Positions 26,071 through 37,433 of a stretch of DNA of 60,017 nucleotides are shown in pieces. Origin of the DNA: Paraglomus occultum (taxonomy: Eukaryota; Glomeromycota; Glomeromycetes; Paraglomerales; Paraglomeraceae); contig CAJVPJ010000041.1 in NCBI GenBank assembly GCA_910592205.1, positions 1-60,017 of the forward strand, written 5' to 3'. A model generated the notes under the pieces. The model saw nothing but the letters and a program-made list of their open reading frames with translations, made no database searches and had not been told where the DNA came from. The position numbers were made by a program, and so were the translations under genes. How positions within the stretch are numbered: the stretch's first letter is position 1; the number at the start of each line of letters is the position of its first letter.

Positions 26071-26152
26071 ACAACTCACACACTTCATACGCATACATAC
26101 ACTTAACTAACTCGCTCTACCCCCCTCCGACCTCCCACCAACAGAACATATC

Positions 26153-29100
26153 ATGCCGGCTCCATTACCAACAGCCGTGCGTTCTGGTCACCGGAAAACC
26201 AAGGAAAACCACACCTCAAATGCGAGTTTTGGTCTTAAATTGGCTAACGGTCGAACGGTAAATATGAATACTTATCCTGTCAATCATTTACTTTATAATA
26301 TACCGTATTAATAGACATCTTAGACATGATTGAGGACAAAGCGTTCTATGAGAAAAGAGTTAATTTTATACCAATGGGCGTATTCATTTGCTGCACTGTT
26401 GCCACAATTCACTGCCGCAATCATGCCCCAAAGGTTACACTCGAGTCATTTCATACGACGAATAACAAACAGAGAGCAGATTGTTAGCACATGCGTATCA
26501 ACACAATTAGAGGCATGATGTTGATGATTATGCAAGGAACAAAGGACAAAATATGAATTATTGCAAAAAAAAAATTTTTTTTTGTCTAGCTTAGACAACA
26601 CATGGAGATTGGTTTAGTTGGCACAAGAGTGTAAACAACCCCAACATTTGATGCGATGTTATTATTCCACAAGTACAATAGTAAATAGAACAAGTGATAG
26701 ACTAGCTATGACCTCGATGCATTTTGCAAGTAATTCATCAATTGACAGTGCAATGTTGCATACATTCTTTTATCCCATCCCTTACACTCGCCTAATTGTT
26801 TTAATTTCCCACATGCTAATCTTTAATTTATGCATTTCTTCCCCTAGGGCGCACCCCAGCAAACCATGTATAATAAATTCGCAAATCATTACGAGGTAAT
26901 AACCACGTGTGATCATGTGATTTAATTGAATGAAGATTTGGTGCTAAATAGTCTTTTTTTTTTTTTTTTTACTTTTCCCAAAGGCTCTAATACAGGAGAC
27001 ATTTCCCGATCCTCTTCCCGCTAAATCAAAAAAGGTAAACACATCGAACAATATTTTTTTATCCCTTCATTTGCATCAAACATCTCACGTACAATTTTTA
27101 CTTCTCTCACAGACTGTGCGAAGACCATCAACGCCGCACGGAAACAAGTCCACTGATTTTATCAAGCGCAACAGACAGGCAGTCTCAAACTATGGAAAAC
27201 AAAAAGACGATTCACCGCCTGTATCCCCACAACCAACACTCAAGCGTTCATCAGGTGGATCATCCACTCGCTCAATTACGCCTCACGGACAGTCATCATT
27301 GTCCGTTCGTTCAAGTTCTTATCGCCAAAGATCTGTCAGTCCTCAATCAGACAATTTAGTTGGCATTCTCAAGAAGAGCTCGCCCCCATCAACTACGACT
27401 GTTCAATCGTCAAAGCGGCCTTCCACGATCCGTCGCCCTACCTCACCTCCCAGCTCACCTTCGGGATTATCATCTCATAAGATCTCCCACGATTTTAACA
27501 CCAATTCGCTCGAAGCTCAAATGCGTGTTAACAAGCATCTCAAGAAGCGTCTGGATGAGCGCGATGAGCTGTTGCGTGAGAAGGATAGTCAGCTCGAGGA
27601 CTATGCAGATGTCGTGGAGGCTCTAAGAGAGCGCATCTATCAAGTCGAGGCTAGGAATAGGGAATTGTTTGATGAAAATGAATCGCTAAAGAGTAAGCTT
27701 GAAGAAGCAGAATCGCGCATGCAAAACCAAGATATTCCCACAACACTCTCTCAGATTGCTAAAAATGTTCAAAGAGTCAAGGGTGACAAATCAGTAGCCG
27801 CTGTTGTACCTCAGGCCTCAAAACGAACCGCCAATGCGACCACGTCTGCCGCTACTACTGCTCCTGTCAATTCAATGTCACCAACTCCCGCTCCCATTTC
27901 TACTACTACTTCCACGGTTCAACAATCTTCCGTCATCTCTTCATTGATTGCATCACGTCCTACTACTGCTGCCCCGGCGGCTCCAGTTGCAACTCCTCTA
28001 CCGGCTACTACTCAGATCAAATCTTCAGTTAATCCGTCAAGACTTGCTCCTGCTCCGGTCACTTCTCATCACGTTTCAACTGCCGTACAACCACGCAGAG
28101 TCATGCCCGAAACGAACGAGTCCTCATCAAATGCCGCGCGTCATCCAGGCGGTTTTGGTTCTGAGATGTTTAGCAAACAATCAGAATTTGAATACACTCG
28201 CCAGGCCTTGGCTAATACTAAACGTGAGCGTCCATTGAACAGTGTCATGGAGGAATCTGACGAAAGCGACGAGGAAAAGATCTTTGAGGGTGAAGTTTCT
28301 GATGAACAAGACTTTTCTTCTTCCGACACTTTGTCTTCAGTTTCCTCTCGCAGTGAAAGTGATTCTGATAGTGATTCAAGTCCTTCTGCCGGTAATACTC
28401 AACCTGAAATCAAGGATGTAAAGTCAACTTATTTTCTCAACTCGGATCAATCTTCTTCTCTTGCGGATGATATCAAAAAATGGAAATCTAATGTTTCTGC
28501 TAAAATTGATCTGGATGCTATTTGTGAGGAAGAGGACGACGACGAAGACGATGAAGTCGACGTTGAAGCTCTCCGAGCAATTAACGCTAAACCAAAACAA
28601 GCTTTTCCTTACATGATTAAATCTCCAATTGCAAATCCCACATCGAATACTTTGGTCACACCTATCTCTAATGTCTCGGTTGGTCACATTTCTAACAAAA
28701 CTTCTAACGTTGCTACTACCTCAACTCCGGTCACAAAACCTCAACGTCGCCTACGTCGACCTCGTGCTAATTCTACAAGTTCTTCTGATTCTGGAATTGG
28801 AAGTACTCATGAAAACGGTAACAGTAAAACGGTTAAAAACACAAACTACAGTATGCTTCAAAACAACGGACAATCAACTACTTCAAATAACTCAAATATG
28901 GTCACACCCAACTCATCTCTTCAAAACAACATTGCGGTCTCATCTCTATCGGCTACTTCTCAATCTAATTTGTCGGCATCAAAGGTCACTTCTATCTCAT
29001 CCGGTCAAAGTTATATTAAATCAACAACCGAACATCGTGAATCTTTTTCTTCTGAATCATCATCAGATTCTTCATTGGCTGCCTCTCAACGTGATTTATT

Positions 29101-30802
29101 CGGCTCATCGGTCACTTCAAACTCATCTGTTTCAGCAAACTCTGGAAAATCTCTCAACTCGGTCACATCTCAACGTAATTTCTCTACTGGTTCTTCTTAC
29201 AGTTATACTTCGGCTAACTCTCGCTCTAACCCATCGGAATCTGCGGTCACTAACTCACATGTATCGGTTGTTTCCTCCGGATACGACGATAACGACAACT
29301 TTTCTAAAAACAACGCTAACTCAAACGGTTTGGTAAAACGTTCATCTGGTTCAAACGGTCACAAAAATTCTTATCCCAACTCAGTCACATCTTCTCGCTC
29401 GGCATCTTCATCTGAATTCGGCATTTCTCTAACCAAACAAACTTCCCAAACTTCGGTCACCTCTCAATCATCTGCTAACAATTCAACTGCTTCTCTCCGT
29501 CATGGTTCAAATTCTCGGTTATCATCTCAGTCAACTACGTCGTCTTCTCGGTCATCATCTCCATCTAATGGCAGGTCTAGTCGTGCTCGATCTCCTGCTC
29601 ATGAATCCAGTCAATCCAACAAATCAACTGCTAGTCCAATTCCTTCACCACCACCGCCACCAGCTTCCAAAGATACATTAACTCAACTGCAACATTTTAT
29701 TCGGTTACTCAGTGAAACATGTTCCCGTGAAAACCCATTGAAACGTTACGATGTCAAGAAAATGATGGACGAAGGTTCTTCCGCCAAAGTCTATTCAGCT
29801 CGTCAACTAGGTTCTGATAATAGTGAAGAACGTGCCATTAAAATAGTCCCATTGACATACTCTCTCGAATTCATTTTCAATGAAATTTACGTCCTGAAAA
29901 ATCTCAAGCATGAAAACATTGTTGATTTTAAAGAGAGTTTCTTGAAATGGGATGGGAAGACACGTGAAGTATGGCTTGTAATGGAGAAATGTGTTCGCGG
30001 TGATGTTACTAGCAAGGCTGGCAAAGTTTCTCAACGAGAAGTCGGACGTATTGCTGGAGAGGTAAGAATATGACAGTTATATTACGTTATTTGAGACATG
30101 GGATTGTGGCAAGTAATAATAGTTATTAACCTTTTTTTTTATCCGTGCAGCTTTTGAAAGCATTGACACATTTACATGCTCATGGAATTATTCATCGTGA
30201 TATTAAACTCTCCAATATCTTGAGCGGTGCTAACAACGAGATTAAACTTGGTGAGTGTGACAAGTACAAGTCATCTATCAGATTCTCTTTCCATGTTATT
30301 GAATTATACATATATTAATTCGGCAAACTTTCTTTTATTAGCTGACTTTGGTATTTCTTCTCTGACGCCTACATCAACGACTGGAATGGTTGGTACAATT
30401 CCGTATATGGCTCCCGATGTTGTTCTTGTCAACCCCGATCGTCCATACGATACAAAAGTCGACATCTGGTCTTTGGGTGTTTGCATTTTGGAATTATTGA
30501 CTGGCAAAGCCGCGTGGGGCCGTATTCGAGATGATGAGATTATGCTCCGATTACGCAAAGGTGAGAAGCCATATGGTTTTGAACGTATGCGCAAGAAGGC
30601 CGAATTTGGTTGGGAAGCTGTCGATTTCTTGGAACGATGCTTTGCAAAGGATAGCGAGAACAGATTGTCAGCCGAGGAACTTCTTGAGGTTTGCATTAAA
30701 CAACACTATTTACAGTAATCGATGTTATAAATCTTATAAACTATTACTTATACTTGTTGATTTTATTTTTTTTAGCATCCATTTATTACAAATTCGTATT
30801 AA
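26153..30802 (+). CDS. STE-type Ser/Thr protein kinase with coiled coil and long Ser-rich linker
   Basis: Seven exons: 26153-26257, 26848-26895, 26984-27034, 27113-30061, 30151-30250, 30342-30688 and 30776-30802; 1208 residues with all phases consistent. The last exon restores the typical ending LLEHPFI; reading through instead gives an unrelated tail. Order: basic N-terminus; coiled coil at about 200-275 rich in Arg/Glu/Leu; Ser/Thr/Pro/Asn-rich linker with acidic patches to about 930; C-terminal kinase domain at about 947-1204. Catalytic residues are present: AIK lysine (about 978), HRDIKLSN (Asp 1068) and ADFG (Asp 1086). Two motifs depart from consensus: the glycine loop reads DEGSSAKVY, and GTIPYMAPD stands for the usual GTPYWMAPE. 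HRDIK and the GT.xYMAP signature point to the STE20/MAPKKK group. The coiled coil suggests dimerisation or cytoskeletal attachment. I do not recognise an orthologue. Confidence 0.85.
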
Positions 30803-32106
30803 ATGAAATCTCTTTCCCGCCATATGGATAAATCTTGGATCGCTCTTCTCCTGGATTGTTCTCTTGTCTGATTCCTCGAATTTGTTTTTTTCTTTTCATT
30901 GGCCTTTTTTTGGATATCTCATTTCGATTAATCCTTTTTTGATTTTGTTGGGAACCAAACCTGTACTTTCGCGTTTTGTATTGAGACCCATCAATTTTTG
31001 TATCCCTTTTCTTTTTATCCCCTTCCCCTTTATACAACACCTTTCTTCCACCTCCTTCGTTTTGCTTCAATGCCGTAGCTCAGGGTCATTTTGTGGTCTT
31101 TGACAGATGGCCTAACAAATGAGCAATATAGCTGTCTTTTGGCGTATTTAATGGCATTGTATTATTTATTTTTCCCCCCAACAATTCTTATGGAAATTAT
31201 GTCATATATTTGACATAAGTTCCTAATCAGTTATTTATCCATCCTTGTTCAATTCTTTCCCCTTTGATCATTATCCCCTGATCATCAAGTCTCAGCCCTG
31301 TATAGCTAGACTTTTATTAAAATTGAGCTCTTTTGACATAACGTAGATCTAAGAGAACATTTTTGTTTCTTTGAATATGGAAACAAGTGGATATCTGCCC
31401 ACGAGATACATATGTAACTAGTTCTCATCGACAAAACGATGCATGGAACTTTACTTATTCAGTCTCAGTAAAGTCACCCATTGCAACATTCAATGTGACC
31501 AAGTGAGTCTATCACGTGATATAGTTATTCCAAAATCTCTGATACAATATAATTGTACAAACACATATACTACATTGTTGAACGCAAATCATGTACAGTA
31601 GACGGACAATTGGCTATTATAGACAGTAAAATATAGAAATGAAAATGTTCATTGGGGTTAATGAAAGTAGAGTAGTTTATGAATACAAACATTAGTTGAA
31701 TGGGTTTCAATGAATCGAGGTTAAAAGTATATTAGTATTAATAATTCATTATTGCATAGGAATAGTTATATTATTATCATATTATAAATATCATAAAAAC
31801 ATTTATCATTTATTTGCTTATCAAAAATTAATCGTAGTTGTTAATTAACCGAATAAAGTACCTAATATAATATCTGACTATGAAAATCCAGAAAGGCAAG
31901 AAAAAAACTATCATATGTGTCCACATGAATAATTGTCATCGCCAAAATTCGTATTAATATTCCATTTATTATATATAACACACCATCAATCTAGATTAGT
32001 ATATGATTTCATGTTTTTCTTTCTAGCTACTCTTTTCTTTTCATGCACACTTCAATAATTATTTTTCGCAATCTATCAATGAACTCCAAGTCGTAACTCG
32101 CTGTCT
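30803..32106. other. Intergenic between two convergent 3' ends
   Basis: T-rich just after the kinase stop, then AT-rich. The Lys/Arg-rich minus frame over 30786-31070 comes from the T-rich composition. A TCACGTGA octamer lies at 31512-31519, here away from any start codon. No gene seen. Confidence 0.6.
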
Positions 32107-33105
32107 TTACTTTTTGCTGACAAATCCGCTGGGATGTTTTTGATGATACTTCCAGGCCGTGGCGACTATTTCCTTTACAGTGTTATACCGCTTCTCCCAT
32201 CCGAGAATTTTCTCTGCTCTTTCGGATGATGCAATTAACACATCAGGATCCCCCGGACGGCGACTCTCGATCACAGCCGGAATAGGGTGCCCTGTAACTT
32301 CCCTTGCCGCTTCAATCACCTCCTTCACAGAATATCCTTCACCGCTGCCAAGGTTAAATTGATTAGACTTGTTTTCCCTCACCAAATATTCAAGAGCTTT
32401 GATATGAGCCGACGCAAGATCAGTGACATGAACATAATCTCTAACACAGGTACCGTCCTTTGTTTTGTAGTCATCTCCGAATATCTTGATGGCAGGACGA
32501 CGGCCAAGAGCAACTTGAAGGACAAGAGGAATCAGATGAGTTTCAGGGTTATGGTCCTCTCCGATATCGCCACTTGCGTGTGCTCCACATGCATTGAAAT
32601 ATCGAAGGCACACATATTTAGTTCCGTATGCCGTTTCACACCACTTTAGAATGCCTTCAACTGTCAACTTGGTATCTCCGTATGGATTAATCGGCTTAGT
32701 AGGAGCATCATCTGCAATGGGAATAACTTCAGGCGTGCCAAAGAGAGCAGCAGTTGATGAGAAGATAAAATATTTGACATTGTATTTGTTCATAGCCTGT
32801 AACAAAAACACAGTGCCCACCACATTATTCTCATAATAGAGCAGTGGATCGATCATACTCTCTCCCACTGATGCCGAAGCACAAAAATGCATAACGGCTT
32901 CTGGTGTATGCTTGGAAAAGACTCGGTCAAGTGCTTCTTTGTCTCTAATGTCAGCTTGTTCGAAGGCTATACCTTCCGGTACACACTCGATATGACCCAT
33001 TGACAAGTTATCCAGGATGACGACTTCATATCCTGGAGTAGCTACCAATTCTCGGACCAAATGAGAGCCGATATATCCTGCTCCTCCGCAGACAAGTACT
33101 TTCAT
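32107..33105 (-). CDS. galE: UDP-glucose 4-epimerase, short bacterial-type
   Basis: Single exon, 332 residues, extended short-chain dehydrogenase family. It interconverts UDP-glucose and UDP-galactose in the Leloir pathway in the cytosol, using bound NAD. Visible features: Rossmann motif GGAGYIGSH (G7, G10, G13), catalytic YGDTK (Tyr142, Lys146), SST at 116-118 near the catalytic Ser/Thr, and downstream GEDHNPETHLIP, GTCVRDYVHVTDLA and RRPGDPD. Length and these motifs match bacterial (Firmicutes-like) GalE rather than the roughly 700-residue fungal Gal10, which carries a fused mutarotase; no mutarotase domain is present here. The gene has no intron, unlike most neighbours, though MET5 and COG7 nearby are intronless too. 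Acquisition from bacteria, perhaps long ago, is plausible but unproven. Confidence 0.93.
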   Translation of the reverse strand: MKVLVCGGAGYIGSHLVRELVATPGYEVVILDNLSMGHIECVPEGIAFEQADIRDKEALDRVFSKHTPEAVMHFCASASVGESMIDPLLYYENNVVGTVFLLQAMNKYNVKYFIFSSTAALFGTPEVIPIADDAPTKPINPYGDTKLTVEGILKWCETAYGTKYVCLRYFNACGAHASGDIGEDHNPETHLIPLVLQVALGRRPAIKIFGDDYKTKDGTCVRDYVHVTDLASAHIKALEYLVRENKSNQFNLGSGEGYSVKEVIEAAREVTGHPIPAVIESRRPGDPDVLIASSERAEKILGWEKRYNTVKEIVATAWKYHQKHPSGFVSKK

Positions 33106-34808
33106 CGTGATAATTGAGCAAACGTGGGTGGCAGTGCGAATCGTTTTATTAATAGACTGTTATTTGACAACTGCAGTATTACCATGGTTCTTTTTGATTT
33201 TTTGCTAATTTAGGCAGTGTAACCGTGCTTCAAGTACAAGAGTCAGTAGTACAAATACCAAAATCGGATATTGCGTGTGTTTAGCTCAGCTGTCATAACG
33301 AATAGCGAAGGGTATTTAACTAGGTCGGCAGCAATCACTGTCGTTGACACCTTACTAACAAGAAGAGGTTATTACTGGTATTTATTCTGGTTAATGTGGA
33401 GTCACTGCAATGATGCTATGTTTACCTCTCTGTATATATTAAGTAAACAAGATGGGAAGGGGCTCCGTAAGTGTTACTTTTTCCTGACTTACCAAGGGCT
33501 ATTACCAGATATCCATTTGGACGCTTATGTCTATGTTCTATGATCTACACAAGACGAAGTCCAATGACAAAGGAAAGATCTCCATGGGTAACGGGACACA
33601 AATACAAATGGGGTCAGACTCTGACACTTTTCTCATTTTCGAACTACTTAATCACCCAAACGCTTGTAATTAGACGCTGTTGGCTCGAGCTCATGACGTT
33701 ATTGCGTTAAATTAGTTATCCAAAGTGAGCTAAGTGTTGCATGTCTCATGATATTTCTATCCTATTAACAGCTTTCCTTATTAGTATTGGATGCATTCAC
33801 TAATTCTCCCGTGTTTCGAAGGACGGTTTGATTAATAACCCGTCAATTGATTACTGTTAGGAAATCGTTTCTTTCAACTGCTCAGAAAGTCAAACCACGA
33901 TATTTCTAAATTTGCGAGATCGTCCTCTTGTATGAATAAACAATCTGGTATTTTGTGTACACAAATGTCTAATCGTGTGCTGAGTCATTCCAGATCCGAT
34001 AGTTGGACTAGCCAATGCCTACGAAAATACGGTTTGTTGAAGCATGATGATTGGACAAGTCAGAAGAATCAACAACTTTGCCAAAAATTATGATGAAAAA
34101 ATATCCGCCAACGAGACATTAACTCAAATGAGTCAGAGATACTTATAGCGCTAGAAGACAGGCAGGGTTCACGGCTAGAACTGTTTCTCTCCAATCTACG
34201 CAACATTTTCTGTTGAATGGTATTTGGAACTCTTTTTTGACCCATAATGCATGGACGTATTGATTCTGTGAATATCTCTTCAAGTATCAACTTCCAAGAT
34301 ATTGACACTCGAAAGATCTATCATCCATACCCAGCGCGCAGTATTACCATTAATTTTGTCTTTTCCTGATTCTGCGCCGCTGTACGCCTCCAAATACGGT
34401 TCTTGTGATCAGCATTGACCTCTGTCGACTTTTTTAAAGAGTCTTCGTTGAATTTTCAAGCTCAATATCAATTGGTTTTTCGTGGTCTTTATTAGGTACA
34501 CATACGGTTGGATGTCCCAACTTTCCAATCATGTTTTCCTGTAATTGACCACCCATCTTAGTTGAACCCGTCGAGTCATCTAATCAGCCATATGTATAAT
34601 CGGATTGATTGTTCGCTTTTTTCTTGCCAGGCTCACAAATCAGACACAACATGTAAAAAATTGATAACCCAGTCCATTGTACGTCATTATCAGTTCGGTT
34701 TCGCAATTGTAGAAATACTATCAACTTTTATTAATTTTCAACGTCTTTCTATATAATTAAACAATACAGGCTTCACATACACCATAAGCAAGATTACGGA
34801 TAGTTCAT
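33106..34808. other. Intergenic with probable gene debris
   Basis: A plus-strand pair near 33452-33660 looks spliced: MGRGS at a GTAAGT donor, then after an ACAAG acceptor KSNDKGKISMGNGTQ; it could not be completed. The minus strand over 33900-34600 holds the debris listed separately. The remainder shows no gene. Confidence 0.4.
34060..34600 (-). pseudogene. Protein-like fragments, probable decayed gene or unresolved exons
   Basis: Reading the minus strand from about 34590: MGGQLQENMIGKLGHPTVCV, then IDIELENSTKTL and a stop. One frame over, the text continues KKSTEVNADHKNRIWRR, later WMIDLSSVNILEVDT, then another frame with QKRVPNTIQQKMLRR. A single-base indel before KKSTEV would join the first two pieces, which suggests a decayed gene. 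Alternatively the GTATGTG after GHPT is a real donor and this is an active spliced gene. No family recognised. Confidence 0.25.
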
Positions 34809-36880
34809 TTAAGAGGACGAAGAGGAAGCAATAGCTGATGATGTGGACGGTGTACGATCTTGATTCCTTTTTCGCGTCCGAAGTGTTTGTCCCGATCCAG
34901 CGAATGACTTGTCATTTCCCTACGTGTTGTAGGATTATTCGGTGAATACGGAATTATAACGTAAATAAATTAAATATCACATTTCCATGCTTCATCTTAC
35001 CTCATTTGCATTAGTCATTTTCTCATCACTCAACGGAATAAGTTTGTATCCAAAGAACAACTTCCCAAATGGTAGATTCAAAGCTGGAGGCACACTCTTC
35101 TCGGTAGATTTTACTGTTGAATCCGCTTCACCTTCTTTTACAGCTTTGCCGTTTAGTCGTTGTCCACTACCGTGGAAGAGTGTACGAGTGGTCGTTGGAG
35201 TATACTCTATCTTCACTTTATCAGCCTATCAACGAGAATATTCGAATACATTATAAGCATAAAAGATGTTGCATAGTAATGCATTTGAGATGGGGCAACT
35301 AATATTATTCTGACATCGTCGTACAGTCATGTAACATGGTGATGCTAAAGAATGCACTTGGATTTCTGAATTACGACATAGTTGCACTTTGTTAAACATT
35401 TGTGTTTCAAATATATACCATTGTCTGTTGTCTTTTGGGCAGTGGTTTGGGTTCTACGTAACCAAGAGGTGGTGCAAAGTCTACCTGCAATCATTATATA
35501 ATCATGCAAGAGATATAATTAGCGATAGCTCGCATTCCGACACGTTTATACATTGATTTTTTTCAACTTACCTCCAAATCTGTCTCTACAATGGATACTC
35601 CATCACTTGGCGGATGTTCTTGATACAGGTCGGGTTTTGACCTAACTTCAAGCACCATAATCTCATATATCTTCTCATTATAGCTTATCTGAATAACATC
35701 ACCTTTTGTCAATGTTGAAAAGTTGCGCAAAGCGTTCTCTAACCTAAAAGTGCATAGCATCATTTAGTTAAACTGCATGATAACTTTGCGCGATGTCCGT
35801 AATTTGAGTACTTACACTGCCTTTGGATCACTAATGTCTAAAAAATCAGGCGTTTGCGGCTGTATTTTGACATAACTACCTAATTGTAAATCAGCATTCT
35901 TGATTTCTAGCAAATCACCTGGTTCCAGTAATAGTGTTTGCATCATCTTGATAGAATCGAAATAAGTATAAAGGGTCAGATTATTTAGCAATCAATCAAG
36001 TAAGCATAGGACGACAGTAAATTTCTTATGTATACCCAATGTGGTAAGTAAGCCCTTCCTTCTTCGGCTATGAATTCCAATACTCCAGCGTGCGAATGCC
36101 TTTGTGTATTCGTATTATTTAATTCAAACAGCATAGGATAGGTTATGTTCAGGCTCGCTATGAGGCACAAACGTGCAAAGAAGTAAATTTCAATTAATGA
36201 TCATATTCGTTTATGCAATTGCACTAATGACTGGCCTAATATTTATGTTAAGTATATTTTCATTACAGAGATTCATACTTATCAATAAGGTAAGACATCG
36301 AGATGAGCATGAGCTTCATTTCAATCATTGTGAAAGAATATTTATGCAATTCACACACGCATTCTTATTATACTGGAAATGTTGACAAGACTTTACTTAC
36401 CCAGTTTAGCAAGTGCCGATGATGGAAGGAAGACTGACAAGCGAAAGATCAATCCGAGACGAAGGATATGTGGTAGAAAAAAGTTAACAAATGATGAACA
36501 TGGACAGTGGAAATGTTCGGGTTTGCAACATCGTATACTAAGTCATTAGCCCACTACGTTTCCTATAGATTACTTTAACAGATTACCCAAACCATATAGT
36601 TCACGACTTCACGCTATTTCCTAATTACGAAACTTGAGACGTACTCTTTCCCCCAAAGTTTGCAATCGGTCTTTCATTTCCTGGCATCATGGCCACTGAA
36701 TAACACCGGAGAGTCTCTGAGAAACCTCTGTTGGGGTTCTGCTGCATCCCATACTCAAAGTCGTCGTAAGGTCCATACTAAAGAAGAAAGAAGAAAGAAG
36801 AAAGAGAAGTAGAGTTGAATAGTGTGTATACGCAGCAGATACAGAGTACGGTAAGCGGAATAATCACGTACTGCCATCAT
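34809..36880 (-). CDS. UFD1: Ubiquitin fusion degradation protein 1 (Cdc48 cofactor)
   Basis: Nine minus-strand exons: 36872-36880, 36645-36777, 36401-36433, 36036-36157, 35816-35946, 35572-35743, 35419-35484, 35001-35225 and 34809-34919; 1002 nt, 333 residues, every phase consistent. UFD1 blocks in order: [116 protein letters not shown], then [11 protein letters not shown] and the C-terminal FAGSGQTLR. With Npl4 it recruits ubiquitylated substrates to the Cdc48/p97 ATPase, notably for ER-associated degradation. The first coding exon is only 9 nt (Met-Met-Ala), preceding an intron with a long CTTT-type pyrimidine tract; an alternative upstream start cannot be excluded. Confidence 0.92.
36781..36806 (+). 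repeat. (AAGAAAG)n tract serving as UFD1 intron 1 pyrimidine tract
   Basis: On the minus strand this is a run of CTTT/CTTCTTT units ending at the TTTAG acceptor of UFD1 exon 2. Confidence 0.6.
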
Positions 36881-37092
36881 GTTAAATGCGATGTTTGTAC
36901 AGTAGTCGAAATTGTAGTTGGGTGTTGTAGAGTAAGAAGAGGGAGATTGAATTAATTCAAGTTTCGCGGAGTTAATGTATTAAATAAAAAGACGTAATCC
37001 GAAATGATACACGCAATCCAAGCTAGAAATACTGGTGATGTCACCACTATTGAATAATTTTGTCATTGCCGTATTTGCCGTATTTAGACTAC

Positions 37093-37433
37093 TCAGTTTT
37101 CAGGGGTATAAATATGCAAGTGACGCGGCGCAGACCTCTTTCCTGCATATTCTGATACGGTGATGGGCTGTCCACCGGCCGAGGGGGTATTAGACGATTT
37201 CGCATCAATGTAATCACTTATTAGTGTACAGGTACTCTTTGGATTAAGCAACGGGAATAATTTAATTAGAAGGTCTTGGCGTGTTACGGACATTGTTAAT
37301 ATGTTGTTGCAGCATCCACCTTACATCGCTTTGTATTTGACTCTCTCTAATCTGGTAATCGAGATAACACAGCTGGCACAGTTTAAACACTGGACGGGCA
37401 GATACTTCATTTATTCTTTCTTCAAACACAAGC
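37093..37433 (-). CDS. Unrecognised small gene, 5' part not found
   Basis: Two exons fit on the minus strand: 37325-37433 and 37093-37236, joined by an 88-bp intron with a GTAAGG donor and an AAAG acceptor. The reading is 36 residues (VFEERINEVSARPVFKLCQL...) plus 47 residues (YIDAKSSNTPSAGGQP... ending IYTPEN). The first exon follows an ACTATAG acceptor, so a start exon should lie between here and 37616, but I found none that fits. A second frame with its own ATG, MKYLPVQCLNCASC at about 37405, is also open and could be the true one, using a slightly different acceptor. No family recognised. Same strand as UFD1 and the UPF0390 gene. Confidence 0.4.

Larger units (their letters stand above)
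12255..26152. other. About 14-kb gene-poor region upstream of the STE-type kinase
   Basis: I could not build a spliced gene in this stretch on either strand. Coding-like scraps are a 34-codon plus frame from about 12273 (MFTRSPDKGNPIPCEDQMNF) and a minus frame at 12517-12720 (MEELTDKNGTLDKLIMGRD); neither could be extended. The rest is AT-rich with C-runs (13 C at about 15967, 12 C at about 16820), A/T palindromes (about 16749), GA, AT, CA and TTACA microsatellites, and many TTGACA/TGTCAA words. No transposase, reverse transcriptase or long terminal repeat was seen. It may be a long regulatory region, carry non-coding RNA, or be old decayed repeats. Confidence 0.5.

Noticed and set aside
28629-29336. 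235-codon open frame inside the kinase gene, same strand
   Set aside because: It is the shifted frame of the Ser/Thr/Asn-rich linker, where repetitive TCT/ACT/AAC codons keep other frames open. It has no domain of its own.
30786-31070. Lys/Arg-rich minus-strand frame after the kinase
   Set aside because: It arises from T-rich 3' flanking DNA and overlaps the kinase's last exon in antisense; no domain or splice support.
36640-36680. Apparent one-base deletion in UFD1 exon 2
   Set aside because: On recounting the line boundary the text reads CCCCAAAGTTTGC, and the exon is 133 nt with phase 1. GGK then joins IFLPSS correctly, so there is no frameshift.
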